The notes beneath the pieces are model-generated. The model worked only from the letters and a program-made list of their open reading frames with translations, searched no databases and had not been told where the DNA came from. A stretch of 64,000 bases of DNA, from positions 75,659 through 139,658 of the forward strand of contig DATLNM010000037.1 of assembly GCA_035536775.1 (NCBI GenBank), written 5' to 3'. This stretch comes from DATLNM01 sp035536775 (GTDB taxonomy: Bacteria > Actinomycetota > CADDZG01 > WHSQ01). The position numbers were made by a program, and so were the translations under genes. Below are positions 24,004-33,131 of this stretch, piece after piece. Every line of letters begins with the position of its first letter. The stretch's first letter is position 1.

Positions 24004-25980
24004 GTGAGAACCCTCATCATCGAGAAAGGCCCGCAGATCCGCAGGACGGCTCTGTTGTGGCTCGCGGGCGGCATACCGGTGGTGTTCCTCCGATCGGGCA
24101 TCGACCCGTTCAACGTGCCTAAGCTCGCGCTCCTTATCGCGGGCGTTGCCGTCGTCGCGTCGCTCAGAGGGATCGAGGTTGCACAAGGAGCGCGTCGCCC
24201 GGACTGGCGCGCCCTCATCGTCCCAGCGGGGGCCGTGGCGATTCCGTTGGTGGTGGCGTGGTTGTTCTCGCCCTACAAAGGTTGGGCGTTGTTCGGGCTC
24301 TTCGGCCGATTCCAGGGTCTCCTGCCCTACCTCCTCGTTGTTGTGCTGGGCGTTCTCATAGCCGATGCGTTTTCGGGACGCGCGCGGGAGGTCGGGTGGG
24401 CGATGCTCGTCGGGGCTTCTCTCGTTGCGCTTTACGCACTGATCCAGATCGTGGGTGCCGATCCGTTCTCCTGGGACGCCTTCGGCGCACCCGCGGCCGC
24501 CATCTCGACACTAGGCAATTCGAACTTCACCGGTGGGCTACTCGCGATCGCTATCCCCGTTGCCGTCGCGCTGTCGGTGCTAGAGCATCCGCGTCGGAAT
24601 CTTGCGCGCAAGCTGGCCTTAGTCGTTGTGGTGGGGTGTCTCGCGACGCGCAGCCAGGGTGGATATGCCGGCGCGTTTGCCGGCGTGGCGGTTACCGGGG
24701 GTGTGTTGCTCTCCCGCCGGTGGGTGTGGGCTCCACGGGCCGGTCTCGGTCTCGCGGCCGTTGCTGTTGCCGGCGTCATCGGTGTCGGCTTCGTTGCGGC
24801 GGCGCGTCCGGAGTTGCCTCTCGTGCCGGCCTCGGCCGGCCTGAGAGGTGAATGGTGGGTGTCGGCGGGCTCGATGGGACTCGATTCGCCGATCGCGGGA
24901 CGTGGCCCGAACACCTATGCCCTCGAAGGTGTCAAGCACCGCACCATCGATGATGCGCGTGAGTTGAACTTCAACTTCACCGACGATCCTCATTCCGTAC
25001 CTCTGGCCTTGTTCGCGGCCTGCGGCGTGCTCGGACTCGCCGGGTTCGTCGTCGTGGGAGCGTGGGCTGCGCGGATCGGGATGACGGCCGGCTCGGCCGA
25101 TGTGATGCGAGCCGGGTTCTTCGGGGCAGTAACCGCGTACTTCGTTCAGTCGCTCGTGAGCATCGATGAGCTCTCGCTGCGGGTGTTCCTGTGGGTCTCT
25201 CTCGCCGGCCTCGTAGCGTCCCTAGGGGAGGCCTCGCCTGCGTCCAAGGGTCGCGCACGCAAGCTCGCCGATGCCAAGCGCAAGCCCGGGGCACGCCAGG
25301 ATGCGCTTCGGGGTCTCCCTGTTGTTGGTGTCGCCGTTGTGGTCGCCACGGCAGGCGTGATCTACGGGGCATCGTTCGTCGTCGTAGACGCGCGAGTCCA
25401 GCGCGCCGAGGCGGCGTACGTTTCCGGCGATGCTGCGGCTGGGTCTTCGGGTTACGAAGCCGCGTTAGCCATGCGCGACGACGCCTACTACCGACGGCTG
25501 TGGGCGCGCGCCGAGGCAGACATCGCGCTCGCGGAAACCTCTGGTGATGAGAGTTTCGACAAGGTGTTGGCCGCGTTCTCTTATCTGAACGGCTTCGCTG
25601 ATCCCCGCGGACTCGTGGATCGTGCGCGCTTCTTGAAGAGTTGGGCAGCAGCTTCGGACCCGGGCGTATATGACGCGGCGCGTTCTGCATACGAAGAGTC
25701 GCTTGCGATGGACGACTCGAACCCTCTCTTGAGAGCGGAGTATGCGGAGGTATTGATCGCTCTCGAGGAGTTCGATCTGGCGCTCGAAGTTCTCGCCCCC
25801 GCGATGGAGCTATCGGGTTCGGACCGTTACGCGCAGGTCTGGGGCGCGGCGGCTCTCGCGCGTGCAGAGCTGGGCGATCGCGAGGGAGCCGCAGAGGCCA
25901 TCGCGATCGCCTTAGCGCTCAATGTCGATGAGGTCAATGCAGGCAAGGCTCAGAGGCTGTTGGACGAGACCTCGGACTGA
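24004..25980 (+). CDS. O-antigen ligase-like (Wzy/WaaL) membrane protein with TPR tail
   Basis: This 658-aa protein starts at GTG 24004. The first 455 residues or so contain ten or more hydrophobic helices. The Wzy_C-type periplasmic region has RGEWWVSAGSMGLDSPIAGR and GPNTYALEG, then the post-loop TDDPHSVPLALFAACGVLGL. The C-terminal 200 residues are helical repeats resembling TPR (repeated YExALAMxD, YEESLAMDDSNPLLRAEYAE). Ligases and polymerases of this class transfer undecaprenyl-linked glycans to an acceptor or extend them. TPR-tailed forms are common in Gram-positive bacteria and may glycosylate proteins. It is divergent from the wecA-type gene, and its 3' end overlaps the first gene of the glycan island by 31 bases. 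Confidence 0.85.
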   Translation: MRTLIIEKGPQIRRTALLWLAGGIPVVFLRSGIDPFNVPKLALLIAGVAVVASLRGIEVAQGARRPDWRALIVPAGAVAIPLVVAWLFSPYKGWALFGLFGRFQGLLPYLLVVVLGVLIADAFSGRAREVGWAMLVGASLVALYALIQIVGADPFSWDAFGAPAAAISTLGNSNFTGGLLAIAIPVAVALSVLEHPRRNLARKLALVVVVGCLATRSQGGYAGAFAGVAVTGGVLLSRRWVWAPRAGLGLAAVAVAGVIGVGFVAAARPELPLVPASAGLRGEWWVSAGSMGLDSPIAGRGPNTYALEGVKHRTIDDARELNFNFTDDPHSVPLALFAACGVLGLAGFVVVGAWAARIGMTAGSADVMRAGFFGAVTAYFVQSLVSIDELSLRVFLWVSLAGLVASLGEASPASKGRARKLADAKRKPGARQDALRGLPVVGVAVVVATAGVIYGASFVVVDARVQRAEAAYVSGDAAAGSSGYEAALAMRDDAYYRRLWARAEADIALAETSGDESFDKVLAAFSYLNGFADPRGLVDRARFLKSWAAASDPGVYDAARSAYEESLAMDDSNPLLRAEYAEVLIALEEFDLALEVLAPAMELSGSDRYAQVWGAAALARAELGDREGAAEAIAIALALNVDEVNAGKAQRLLDETSD

Positions 25981-27236
25981 GGAGCGACGACCAACTCTTC
26001 ATAGAGCTCTATGTGGCGCCGTGCTTGCTTGTTGATGTCGAACCGATCTTCTGCGGTGGCCCTAGCGTTTCTGGCGAGTGACGTGCGGGTTGAAGGGTCT
26101 GCTCGGAGGATCTGTTCGACCCCCTTGGCGAGGTCCCGCGTGTCGAAGGGTGCCGCCAGATAACCATTGCGCATCTGGTCGATCGAGTCGGGCATCCCGC
26201 CGATGTCGAACGCAACAACAGGTGTGCCGGAGGCCAATGACTCCAGAACGGTGGTCGCCAGATTCTCTTGACGGGATGGAGCCACGAAGACATCCGCTGC
26301 GCTGTAGATGAGTGCGAGTCGCTTTTGATCGTCGATGTGCCCAAGGTTGGTTGCCGGAAATGGCAACGGCGCTGAGCTATCCCCCGGGTGCGACCCAAAG
26401 GTGACGAGATGCGGGGGATGCTCCCAATCGAGAGGAGCCAATTCCTTGAGAGCGGCGACCAGGAGGTCGAATCCCTTGCGGGGGCTGGCGGTACCCGTTG
26501 CAGCGCCGAAGAGGATGATCGGCGCGTCCAGGGGCAGATCCAGAGAGGCACGAGCGGTCTGCTGCGACGTCGGGTGGAACGTAGTGAGATCGATGCCGTT
26601 ATGGATCACCTCCACGCGTCGGTCTCTGAGTAGGGCGCTCTTAGCAGCTTCCGCAGCGAGCCACCGACTTGGACTGACCAAGGTAAGACGAGGAAGGTGG
26701 CGGAACGTCTTCTGCTTCCGTTCCCACACCCAACGTGTCGCGTCGAAGCCGCGTTCGCCTGCCGGTCGATTCTCCTTGGTATAGCCATCGATGTATCTGG
26801 TCTGCTCCGTGTAGTGCTCCGCACCGGCAAACGGCCACATGTCATGCATCGTCCACACAAGCGGATACCCCGCAAGCTTGCGAAGACTTTCAACACGCAT
26901 CAACCCCCCACATATCCAATGCAAATGCACAAGATTGGCATTGACGGCAACGATGCGTTGAGTCGCGTAGGCACCCGTCCATGCAAGTGACGTCTCAGGG
27001 CTAAGGGAAGGAGCGAGACCTGGGGGCAGCGCGTACATGACACGCTTGGGCAGAAATTCCATCTCGGTCACAAGATTTCGCCAGACCCCTTTAGGCGTTG
27101 GGCGCTGCGCGTCAGTGGTCTTCATGGTGATTAGATTTGAATCGCAATCTTGCGACGAAGTCGCGGCGTGGAGCGAGAAGGCCACGCGATTTGCGCCAGG
27201 ATGACTCGATGAATAGGTGACGTGGCAGACCCTCAC
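25950..27236 (-). CDS. Family 4 glycosyltransferase
   Basis: This 428-aa GT-B enzyme has an N-terminal half opening MRVCHVTYSSSHPGANRVAF and containing LVHLHWICGGLM and PLVWTMHDMWPFAGAEHYTE. The C-terminal donor site is VFVAPSRQENLATTVLESL, which supplies the E-x7-E pair of GT4 enzymes, followed by ASGTPVVAFDIGGMPDSI. It is the most downstream gene of the long minus-strand glycan operon. Its ATG overlaps the stop of the preceding gene (27233) in ATGA. The last 12 residues or so run antisense into the 3' end of the ligase-like gene, which marks the left edge of the A+T-richer island. Donor and acceptor are unknown. Confidence 0.9.
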   Translation of the reverse strand: MRVCHVTYSSSHPGANRVAFSLHAATSSQDCDSNLITMKTTDAQRPTPKGVWRNLVTEMEFLPKRVMYALPPGLAPSLSPETSLAWTGAYATQRIVAVNANLVHLHWICGGLMRVESLRKLAGYPLVWTMHDMWPFAGAEHYTEQTRYIDGYTKENRPAGERGFDATRWVWERKQKTFRHLPRLTLVSPSRWLAAEAAKSALLRDRRVEVIHNGIDLTTFHPTSQQTARASLDLPLDAPIILFGAATGTASPRKGFDLLVAALKELAPLDWEHPPHLVTFGSHPGDSSAPLPFPATNLGHIDDQKRLALIYSAADVFVAPSRQENLATTVLESLASGTPVVAFDIGGMPDSIDQMRNGYLAAPFDTRDLAKGVEQILRADPSTRTSLARNARATAEDRFDINKQARRHIELYEELVVAPQSEVSSNSL

Positions 27237-28906
27237 TGCTGTGTGGCCTTTGCGCCGTGTTTGTCCTCTAAGAAGTCGTTATCCGTGCTCTCTATTGCCC
27301 AGCGTGCCCACGCGTCAAGATCACCCAATGCGCGGAGTGCGCCCAGCGAACGCACCGCCGGCCGGAGATTGTGGCTAAGCGGACCACGTTCTGGAAAGAC
27401 AAACTCGCATCGAAAGCTCTTCATTCGCCATTGTCGGCGTAAGAAGATGGTGTACGCATGATGTCTCGCGAGCTGCGTTGCCTCGATTGTCGGTGGCGGA
27501 ATACTGGGAAGTTGAGCGAGCCTAGCCAAATACTCTTGAGCGCTGTCTGAGTCCACAGTAAAACCGAGCCCGGAGTATCTTCCCGATCCAGCTGTCAGGA
27601 CCGTTTTTCCGAAACAGGCCATTTCCATGCCAGGTGTTCCGCGGACAGTGATGCAGTAGTCCCCGCCGCGATAGAGGTCAAGAGTATCGATGGGGTCGTT
27701 TGGCATGACGAGCTGCACATGAGACGGCAAGTCACCCACTCTCTTCAGAAGAGCGAGTTCGTTGTACCTACCTGGCCGTCCACTTACCGCTAGTTTCCAT
27801 CGATTTGCTGGGTGCAGCTTGACAATCCAATCAACTCGATTGTTTGCAAACGCGGCCTTCATTGTTTCGACGAACCACTCGCCGTAGTTGTCGAAGAGAT
27901 CGTCACCGTAGAAGAGATTCGCGTCCCACAGGACGTGAGAGAAAACTATCGCTAGCTTGCGGGCGCGAGGGGTGAGGGTGCGCGGCGCCTCTCCCGCGGA
28001 CACGAAGTGGTTTCGAGCCTGAAGCTTCCAACTCGCCGAATATCGCCTTTCGAGGTCCTCGTCCAGCTCAACCTGTTGCTCGTTTGTAAGGGGCGTCCTT
28101 GAAAGATCGGCGAACGTCGTCGGATCAACGGACGTTGGGTGCATCCGACGGCCCTCTGACGTGATTCGCTTGAACATTAGGGCGTCGTCACGCCATGGCT
28201 GCACATACTGGATTACCGTGGTTCCCTTGCTGATCGCAGCGTCTACTAGTGGCCCATACACGGCGTAGTTGGCTTCGTTTACAACCATCAGATTGGGCTT
28301 AAGGGCGTTCAAGCAGTGGTGCGCCCAATGGACTCTAAGTAGCAAGGACATGACGAGTTCCGCGAGCTCCAACCTCGTATTGGGCTCTCGGGGATCAGGG
28401 GCCCCCTCGAGCGTTCGACGACTCAGACTCGAGAGTATTTGTGGCCCAATCCATGAGCCCTTGTATTGCCAACGCTTGACGGCCTGAAAGGAAAGATCGC
28501 CGGAAAGGAGATTCTGCGCGAACTCTGCCGCTTGCGCTCGTTCCTCTTCGGTTGGTTGGAAGGTGCTGCTCACAGCGAAGGTCGTGACGCCGAAGGCACG
28601 GCAGTATCGCAACGTCCTGGGGTTTTTTAGTGTGCCAATTAATGGCATGGGAGCAGAACCTAGGAGTCTTAGTCCCGTGGCGAGCATCATCTGTTGCTTT
28701 ATTTCAAAGGGCCAATCGCCGAGGAGTGGGACAAGCGTTCGATGACCTGATGAGTGGAATACCTGTTCTTTCAGGAACCCGACCTCGCGCTTCGTTTGAA
28801 AGTAGTCTCTCCAAAGTTCAATCTCTCGCCGTGGAAGCCGCCCTAGCAGATAAAGCTCATTCGCGAAGAGACGCAAGCTCGTCCTTTTGTCCAGGAGAGA
28901 AGTCAA
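27233..28906 (-). CDS. Capsule-type polysaccharide biosynthesis protein, putative GT-B transferase
   Basis: The start is assigned to TTG 28906, which overlaps the stop of the CMP-sugar synthetase gene as TTGA. The frame is open further upstream but that part is antisense-free overlap with the synthetase. 557 aa. The C-terminal half carries VDWIVKLHPANRWKLA, then LYRGGDYCITVRGTPGMEMA and a GSGRYSGLGFTVDSDSA loop. This is the arrangement seen in KpsC/KpsS- and CDP-glycerol-transferase-like capsule enzymes, where His-Pro and Gly-x-Glu regions bind the nucleotide sugar. The N-terminal half is unassigned. Because translation is coupled directly to the CMP-sugar synthetase, it is the best candidate in the window for the nonulosonic-acid transferase; that is inference. 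Confidence 0.65.
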   Translation of the reverse strand: MTSLLDKRTSLRLFANELYLLGRLPRREIELWRDYFQTKREVGFLKEQVFHSSGHRTLVPLLGDWPFEIKQQMMLATGLRLLGSAPMPLIGTLKNPRTLRYCRAFGVTTFAVSSTFQPTEEERAQAAEFAQNLLSGDLSFQAVKRWQYKGSWIGPQILSSLSRRTLEGAPDPREPNTRLELAELVMSLLLRVHWAHHCLNALKPNLMVVNEANYAVYGPLVDAAISKGTTVIQYVQPWRDDALMFKRITSEGRRMHPTSVDPTTFADLSRTPLTNEQQVELDEDLERRYSASWKLQARNHFVSAGEAPRTLTPRARKLAIVFSHVLWDANLFYGDDLFDNYGEWFVETMKAAFANNRVDWIVKLHPANRWKLAVSGRPGRYNELALLKRVGDLPSHVQLVMPNDPIDTLDLYRGGDYCITVRGTPGMEMACFGKTVLTAGSGRYSGLGFTVDSDSAQEYLARLAQLPSIPPPTIEATQLARHHAYTIFLRRQWRMKSFRCEFVFPERGPLSHNLRPAVRSLGALRALGDLDAWARWAIESTDNDFLEDKHGAKATQQ

Positions 28907-29619
28907 TCGCTCGTCTCCGTGTCGCGGTCCCGCGTCATAAGCCACTGGGCGAGTTCCATGTCGAAAGGATCGTCGATGTTGACAACGGGGCGTTCGGTAA
29001 TCATCGCAATAGTCGTATTGCCAACGAGATCTGACGCCGTCATCAGCCATTCGCGGGTCGCGGCGTAGCACAGGCCGTTGCGGTGATAGAGCCTTGGAAC
29101 CGACTGACGTCGAGCAAAACGAGCGCCATCTGAGGTGAGGTAGTCGACCCGCGAGTCCTCTCTGAGGACAAATGACTTGTGCGGGCTGAAGTGCGCCGGT
29201 GTGCGACTGAGCGTCAGAACGCACCCCGCACTACGTGCGATCAGTATTTCCAGGGCGCCCTGGACGTCGCCGGGCGTACGCATTGGACTCGTGGGCTCCA
29301 AAAGTACGCTTCCGCCGAACGTGACACCCAGCTCTGCCTCGGTGGCCAGGAGCGCGTGACGCCAGACGGCAAAGCTATCGGCTTCGTCTGTCGCTAGATA
29401 TTGAGGTCGAATAAAGAAGACGCTGAGGCCATGATTGAGTCCTTCCGATGCGATTTCAGGGTCATCGGTGCTCAGAACCGCAACGTCAATGCCTCCCGTC
29501 CGGAGAGCCACATCAGCGGCGAGAGCAACCAGCGTCTTTCCATCTATCCGCTGGAGGTTTTTCCTTTCGATTCCCCGGCTCCCTCCTCTTGCTGGCACAA
29601 CCGCGAGTACGGGCCGCAT
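28903..29619 (-). CDS. CMP-nonulosonate (acylneuraminate) cytidylyltransferase
   Basis: The start ATG 29619 lies one base after the stop of the upstream oxidoreductase gene; 238 aa, normal for NeuA/PseF/LegF. It opens MRPVLAVVPARGGSRGIERK, the CTP-binding signature of CMP-sialate synthetases. Later it has STDDPEIASEGL, LLEPTSPMRTPGDVQGALE, and NIDDPFDMELAQWLM near the C-terminus, whose acidic residues coordinate Mg in the family. The enzyme activates a nine-carbon nonulosonic acid with CTP. With NeuB (34276) and NeuC (33131) in the same coupled operon, the pathway from UDP-HexNAc to CMP-nonulosonate is complete. Which acid it uses (Neu5Ac, legionaminic, pseudaminic or another) cannot be told from sequence alone. 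Confidence 0.88.
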   Translation of the reverse strand: MRPVLAVVPARGGSRGIERKNLQRIDGKTLVALAADVALRTGGIDVAVLSTDDPEIASEGLNHGLSVFFIRPQYLATDEADSFAVWRHALLATEAELGVTFGGSVLLEPTSPMRTPGDVQGALEILIARSAGCVLTLSRTPAHFSPHKSFVLREDSRVDYLTSDGARFARRQSVPRLYHRNGLCYAATREWLMTASDLVGNTTIAMITERPVVNIDDPFDMELAQWLMTRDRDTETSD

Positions 29620-29620
29620 G

Positions 29621-30637
29621 TCACTCACTTTCAGCGATGGAAATGAGTGCGCGCGCCTTCTGCCGTTGACTTTCTCGTGCTGCATCGATTACCGCGAGGG
29701 CTGCAAGACCGTCTGATATTGAGCACGTCAGCTCAGCTCGCTTGCCGAGGACAAGCTCAAGGAATTCTCGTGCGAGCGAAGCGAACATCTCATTTCTTGA
29801 ATCAGGAAAATGAAACTCTTCCGGGTTGGGAGAGGCGTGCAAGCTGACCGAGACCACACCACTCCGTTCTGACCAATCAATTCGGCCTTGCGACCCAACG
29901 ATCTGCAGACTTGTCTCGTGTGGACGACCGAACAGGTCAAGGTGAAGGTATGCGGTGCGCCCGCTTGAATACATCAAGAGGACGTCAACGTTGTCGTCGG
30001 CGTCAATTTCCAGAGCGCTTATTTTGCCGACGGTTGCGAATAAACCCGTCGGCCGTCCGAGAAGCCAAAGAAAGAGATCAATCCAGTGGCTTTCGTCCAG
30101 GAGGGCCCCACCTCCCAAAGCTGCCTGTGACATGTAGAAGTCCTGATATCTCTCCCACGGGTGCCAATCCTCCAAATGCGATGACATGATTCCGCGAGCG
30201 TGTAGGAATTCGCCGATTCGCCGGCTTTTCAGTAGTTCGCGAATGTGGCGCAATGCCCTTGACCATCGCCACGTATAGCCCACGAGGATCCGCTCCGGGC
30301 GCTCTAAGCCCACGCTCCATTCCCTGGCTGCCGACAGAGTAGTTGCGAGCGGCTTCTCGATTAGGAGTGGAACGTCTTGGACTGCAAGGACCTCCGCGCT
30401 CTGCGGGATGTGGAGAATCGGTGGAGTAGCGATTACGACACCGTCGTAATCGCTACCGTCAAAAGCTGCGCCTACCGATTCGTAGGAGGTAGCCACTCCG
30501 TCAATTGATTCAAACTCTTGCCTTCGATCCCGGCGTGGATCGACGCCGCTTATGGAGCAGCCAAGAGCAATCAAGTTTGTGGCGTGACGTTTACCCACGC
30601 TCCCTGTGCCGATTACCAGGATCCGTGGTTTCGTCAT
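29621..30637 (-). CDS. Gfo/Idh/MocA-family NAD(P)-dependent oxidoreductase
   Basis: This 338-aa enzyme has an N-terminal Rossmann fold reading PRILVIGTGSVGKRHATNLI (GxGxxG) with Asp in SGVDPRRDRR for NAD preference. The family catalytic-lysine motif is LLIEKPLATTLS near residue 95. A C-terminal substrate domain has GGGALLDESHWIDLFLWLLG, where Gly-Gly-Gly and the His-x-x-Asp region are typical. Its ATG overlaps the stop of the TPP-enzyme gene in ATGA, and it ends one base before the cytidylyltransferase start, so it is embedded in the nonulosonate operon. Related sialic-acid-cluster oxidoreductases act on sugar or nonulosonate intermediates. Here it could oxidise or reduce a sugar position to make a modified acid (inference). 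Confidence 0.9.
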   Translation of the reverse strand: MTKPRILVIGTGSVGKRHATNLIALGCSISGVDPRRDRRQEFESIDGVATSYESVGAAFDGSDYDGVVIATPPILHIPQSAEVLAVQDVPLLIEKPLATTLSAAREWSVGLERPERILVGYTWRWSRALRHIRELLKSRRIGEFLHARGIMSSHLEDWHPWERYQDFYMSQAALGGGALLDESHWIDLFLWLLGRPTGLFATVGKISALEIDADDNVDVLLMYSSGRTAYLHLDLFGRPHETSLQIVGSQGRIDWSERSGVVSVSLHASPNPEEFHFPDSRNEMFASLAREFLELVLGKRAELTCSISDGLAALAVIDAARESQRQKARALISIAESE

Positions 30638-32172
30638 TGACCTAGTCCGTCGATGCTGGCGCGGTAGTCGCTTTCATCGAAGGAAACATCAATGAATGCC
30701 GGTCCACTTGAAGGGGACCACGCTGACACCGTCCTCTCGACCTCGCCCTCGCCTGTTGCTTTCATGACCGGAATGTCGAATGACCTGACGATTTCTCTCC
30801 ATTCTCCTTGGGACTCAAGCGAGGTAACGCGCAGCGATTTCTTTTTGACAACCCTCTGTATCGACCCGAATGTGCGATCTCCCATTGAAACGACCAAGAG
30901 TGGTAGCTGCTCTCGCACTGCTATTCGAAGATCGGCGAGGTACTGAGGGATTCCGCCATCGCCTACGGCAAGGACGACTGGAGTTTCCCTGTCGTGAAGC
31001 GCAGCAGCAATCGCCATAGGAAGGCCAGCTCCCATCGTCCTGGATGAGGTTGGGCCGAGGAACTGATCGGTCGCCGGGGTTTCCCACAAATACTCAGCAA
31101 GAATGGCAAAGAGGCCGGTATCCGTCACAAGTCGCACCTTCGTACCGAGAGCAGCTTGAACTTGCGAATATGCGTGGGCAGGCGAGAACGGACGTCCAAG
31201 CAGCTCCATTCGAAGCTCTCGTTTCAAACTCATGATGGACTCGACTCCCCAATCCTTTCCGTCGAGAAGGCGTGGGAGTTGAGTCAGCGAAATTCCCTTT
31301 GATTCCCTATCTTCATCGGTGACATTCAAGTCGGAAGGTCCAAGAAATAGCCACCTTGTTTCCTTGGACGAGGGCAGCGCCAGGAGTTCGCTTGAATGAA
31401 CCCCGATACCAATCGCCAGATCTGCTTGATTCAGAAGCGAGCTCGCGGGGGTCAGCGCGCCATCAACTCCCGTGAAGACTCCTGCGCTGTGAGGGGAGCG
31501 CTCATCTGTTGCGCCCTTGCCTGAAGGCGTCGTGAGAACCGGAACCTGAAGACGGCTGAGTAGACTTCCCAGTTGGGCGCGTGCAACGAACGACCCAGCA
31601 ACTACAAGCGGAAATGCGGATCGAACGATTTCCTTCTCTTGGGCTGGCGTTATCGTTGTCCTGGATTGAGCTGGTCCTAAGTGTCCCGAGGGAAGGTCGT
31701 CGTCTGGCGCCCCGGGACCCTCCAGCTGAAGAAGAACGGGGCCAGGTCTTTCCGACGCAGCCGTTCTAAGAGCGGTTGATAGGGCTGCCGTTGAATTCCC
31801 ATTCTTGATGGCCGCTTTCGTGATGGTGCGGCAGACAGCAACCGCGTCCAGATACTTGTGTGGGCTGGGAGTCCCGTCTTGAGTGAGCACGGATTCAGTG
31901 AGAGCAAGCATCGGGAGTGCTTCCCACGCGCAAAAGGCCAAACCCGGCACGAGATTTGTGACTCCAGGTCCTCGGATGCTGAAGGCCAAGCCAGGGCTGC
32001 CGCTTAACCTCCCGGATGTGCCGGCCATGATTGCGGCTGCCCCCTCGCCGCTTGGAATGACAATCCTTACTCCAAGCTTCTCGAGGTGGTGCAGAAGGTC
32101 AAGCGTGGTGCCGCTGCCTGGAATTCCGAAACACGTCTTAACCCCCGATGCGGCAATTTCCTTAGCAAGCAT
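30634..32172 (-). CDS. Thiamine-diphosphate-dependent enzyme, acetolactate-synthase-like
   Basis: The start ATG 32172 lies two bases after the stop of the dehydrogenase gene; 512 aa. The N-terminal Pyr domain opens MLAKEIAASGVKTCFGIPGS and carries the catalytic Glu in IPSGEGAAAIMAGTSG. The central domain follows, then the C-terminal PP domain with AVGDGGIPQYLADLRIAV (the GDG of the ThDP motif). The usual NN that closes the ThDP/Mg motif reads GD (VVSMGDRTFGSIQ), a notable substitution. Family members decarboxylate 2-oxoacids and may ligate the product. Adjacent to a 2-hydroxyacid dehydrogenase and an Idh-type oxidoreductase, it may make or modify an unusual acyl or sugar precursor of the glycan. 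Housekeeping valine biosynthesis is unlikely here, since ilvN/ilvC are absent. Confidence 0.82.
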   Translation of the reverse strand: MLAKEIAASGVKTCFGIPGSGTTLDLLHHLEKLGVRIVIPSGEGAAAIMAGTSGRLSGSPGLAFSIRGPGVTNLVPGLAFCAWEALPMLALTESVLTQDGTPSPHKYLDAVAVCRTITKAAIKNGNSTAALSTALRTAASERPGPVLLQLEGPGAPDDDLPSGHLGPAQSRTTITPAQEKEIVRSAFPLVVAGSFVARAQLGSLLSRLQVPVLTTPSGKGATDERSPHSAGVFTGVDGALTPASSLLNQADLAIGIGVHSSELLALPSSKETRWLFLGPSDLNVTDEDRESKGISLTQLPRLLDGKDWGVESIMSLKRELRMELLGRPFSPAHAYSQVQAALGTKVRLVTDTGLFAILAEYLWETPATDQFLGPTSSRTMGAGLPMAIAAALHDRETPVVLAVGDGGIPQYLADLRIAVREQLPLLVVSMGDRTFGSIQRVVKKKSLRVTSLESQGEWREIVRSFDIPVMKATGEGEVERTVSAWSPSSGPAFIDVSFDESDYRASIDGLGQ

Positions 32173-32174
32173 CT

Positions 32175-33131
32175 TCACTTTGTCGCCTGTAGGAATGTGA
32201 GGAGCTTCTCGGTTGAATGAGCAACGCTTGCGCAGACCGCATCTGTGGTGAAGCCTCCGTAGTGCGGTGTCAGGATTAGGCGGGGATTGTCTCGTGCGCA
32301 TTGGGTGATGGCGTCGGACATTGCGGGAGGCTCATTGGTTAGTACATCAAGGCCCGCAGCAAAGAGCTGCCCGTCTTCGAGAGCGTCAATCAGCGCTTTT
32401 TCATCTATCACGGCCCCTCTGGACGTATTGATCAGGATTGTCCCCGGACGCATTCGCCGGAACTCGTCTTCCGAAAGCATTCCTCGTGTCTCTGGTGAGA
32501 GATGGACGTGTATGGAGATGTAATCAGATCCCTCGATCAGGTCATCAAAGGTGCGACGCTCAATACCTTGTGGCCACGGATCCACAAGTGGGTCGTAGCC
32601 TGTGACTCGCATCCCGAACGCCTCTCCGTATAGAGCCACTTGGCGCCCTAGCCGTCCGCACCCGATTAGGCCGAGAGTCTTGGAGCGCAAGGCAGCTGTT
32701 GCGAATTGCTCACGCCGCCAATGTCCTGCAAGGACATCCTGAGATGCTTCGACCAGACGGCGCCCGCAGGCCATTAGGAGCGCCCAACTGAGCTCAGCTG
32801 CCCCCGTGAACTCTTCTAGGAGCGCGGTGTTGTCTCGGAGACTGGAAAACATGATCCCGCGGCTGCTCAGGAACGGTCCGTCGATGTGATCCGAACCCGT
32901 GCCGGCGCAGGTGACTGCTCTTAGGTTCCTCGCTCGATCGAGCAGGGACGCATTTAGCCGAACCATCAAGGAGGCGTCAATAAGCCCTTCGGCGGTGCGT
33001 AGCGCCAAACGAAACTGTTCCGAATCTCCTTCGAAGTGTGCCAGAGTCGCACGCTCTCCAATGATGCGCTGAACCGTTGGGAGCGCAATCGAAGGTCCCA
33101 GGTACACGATGAGGGCAGCTTTTCGCGCCAT
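32175..33131 (-). CDS. D-isomer-specific 2-hydroxyacid dehydrogenase
   Basis: This 318-aa enzyme resembles phosphoglycerate dehydrogenase. The NAD-binding motif is TLGLIGCGRLGRQVALYGEA near residue 147. The catalytic Arg lies in ILINTSRGAVIDEKALIDAL and the catalytic His in RLILTPHYGGFTTDAV near the C-terminus. There is no ACT regulatory domain, so it is the short form. It would interconvert a 2-oxoacid and a D-2-hydroxyacid. Its ATG overlaps the NeuC stop as TGATG, and its stop lies two bases before the TPP-enzyme start, so both are locked into the nonulosonate operon. A D-hydroxyacyl substituent or a lactate-like decoration on the glycan is one possible product (inference). Confidence 0.88.
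   Translation of the reverse strand: MARKAALIVYLGPSIALPTVQRIIGERATLAHFEGDSEQFRLALRTAEGLIDASLMVRLNASLLDRARNLRAVTCAGTGSDHIDGPFLSSRGIMFSSLRDNTALLEEFTGAAELSWALLMACGRRLVEASQDVLAGHWRREQFATAALRSKTLGLIGCGRLGRQVALYGEAFGMRVTGYDPLVDPWPQGIERRTFDDLIEGSDYISIHVHLSPETRGMLSEDEFRRMRPGTILINTSRGAVIDEKALIDALEDGQLFAAGLDVLTNEPPAMSDAITQCARDNPRLILTPHYGGFTTDAVCASVAHSTEKLLTFLQATK

Noticed and set aside
30634..32172. Phosphonate biosynthesis (phosphonopyruvate decarboxylase) reading of the ThDP enzyme
   Set aside because: No PEP mutase gene is present and the neighbours are nonulosonic-acid genes.
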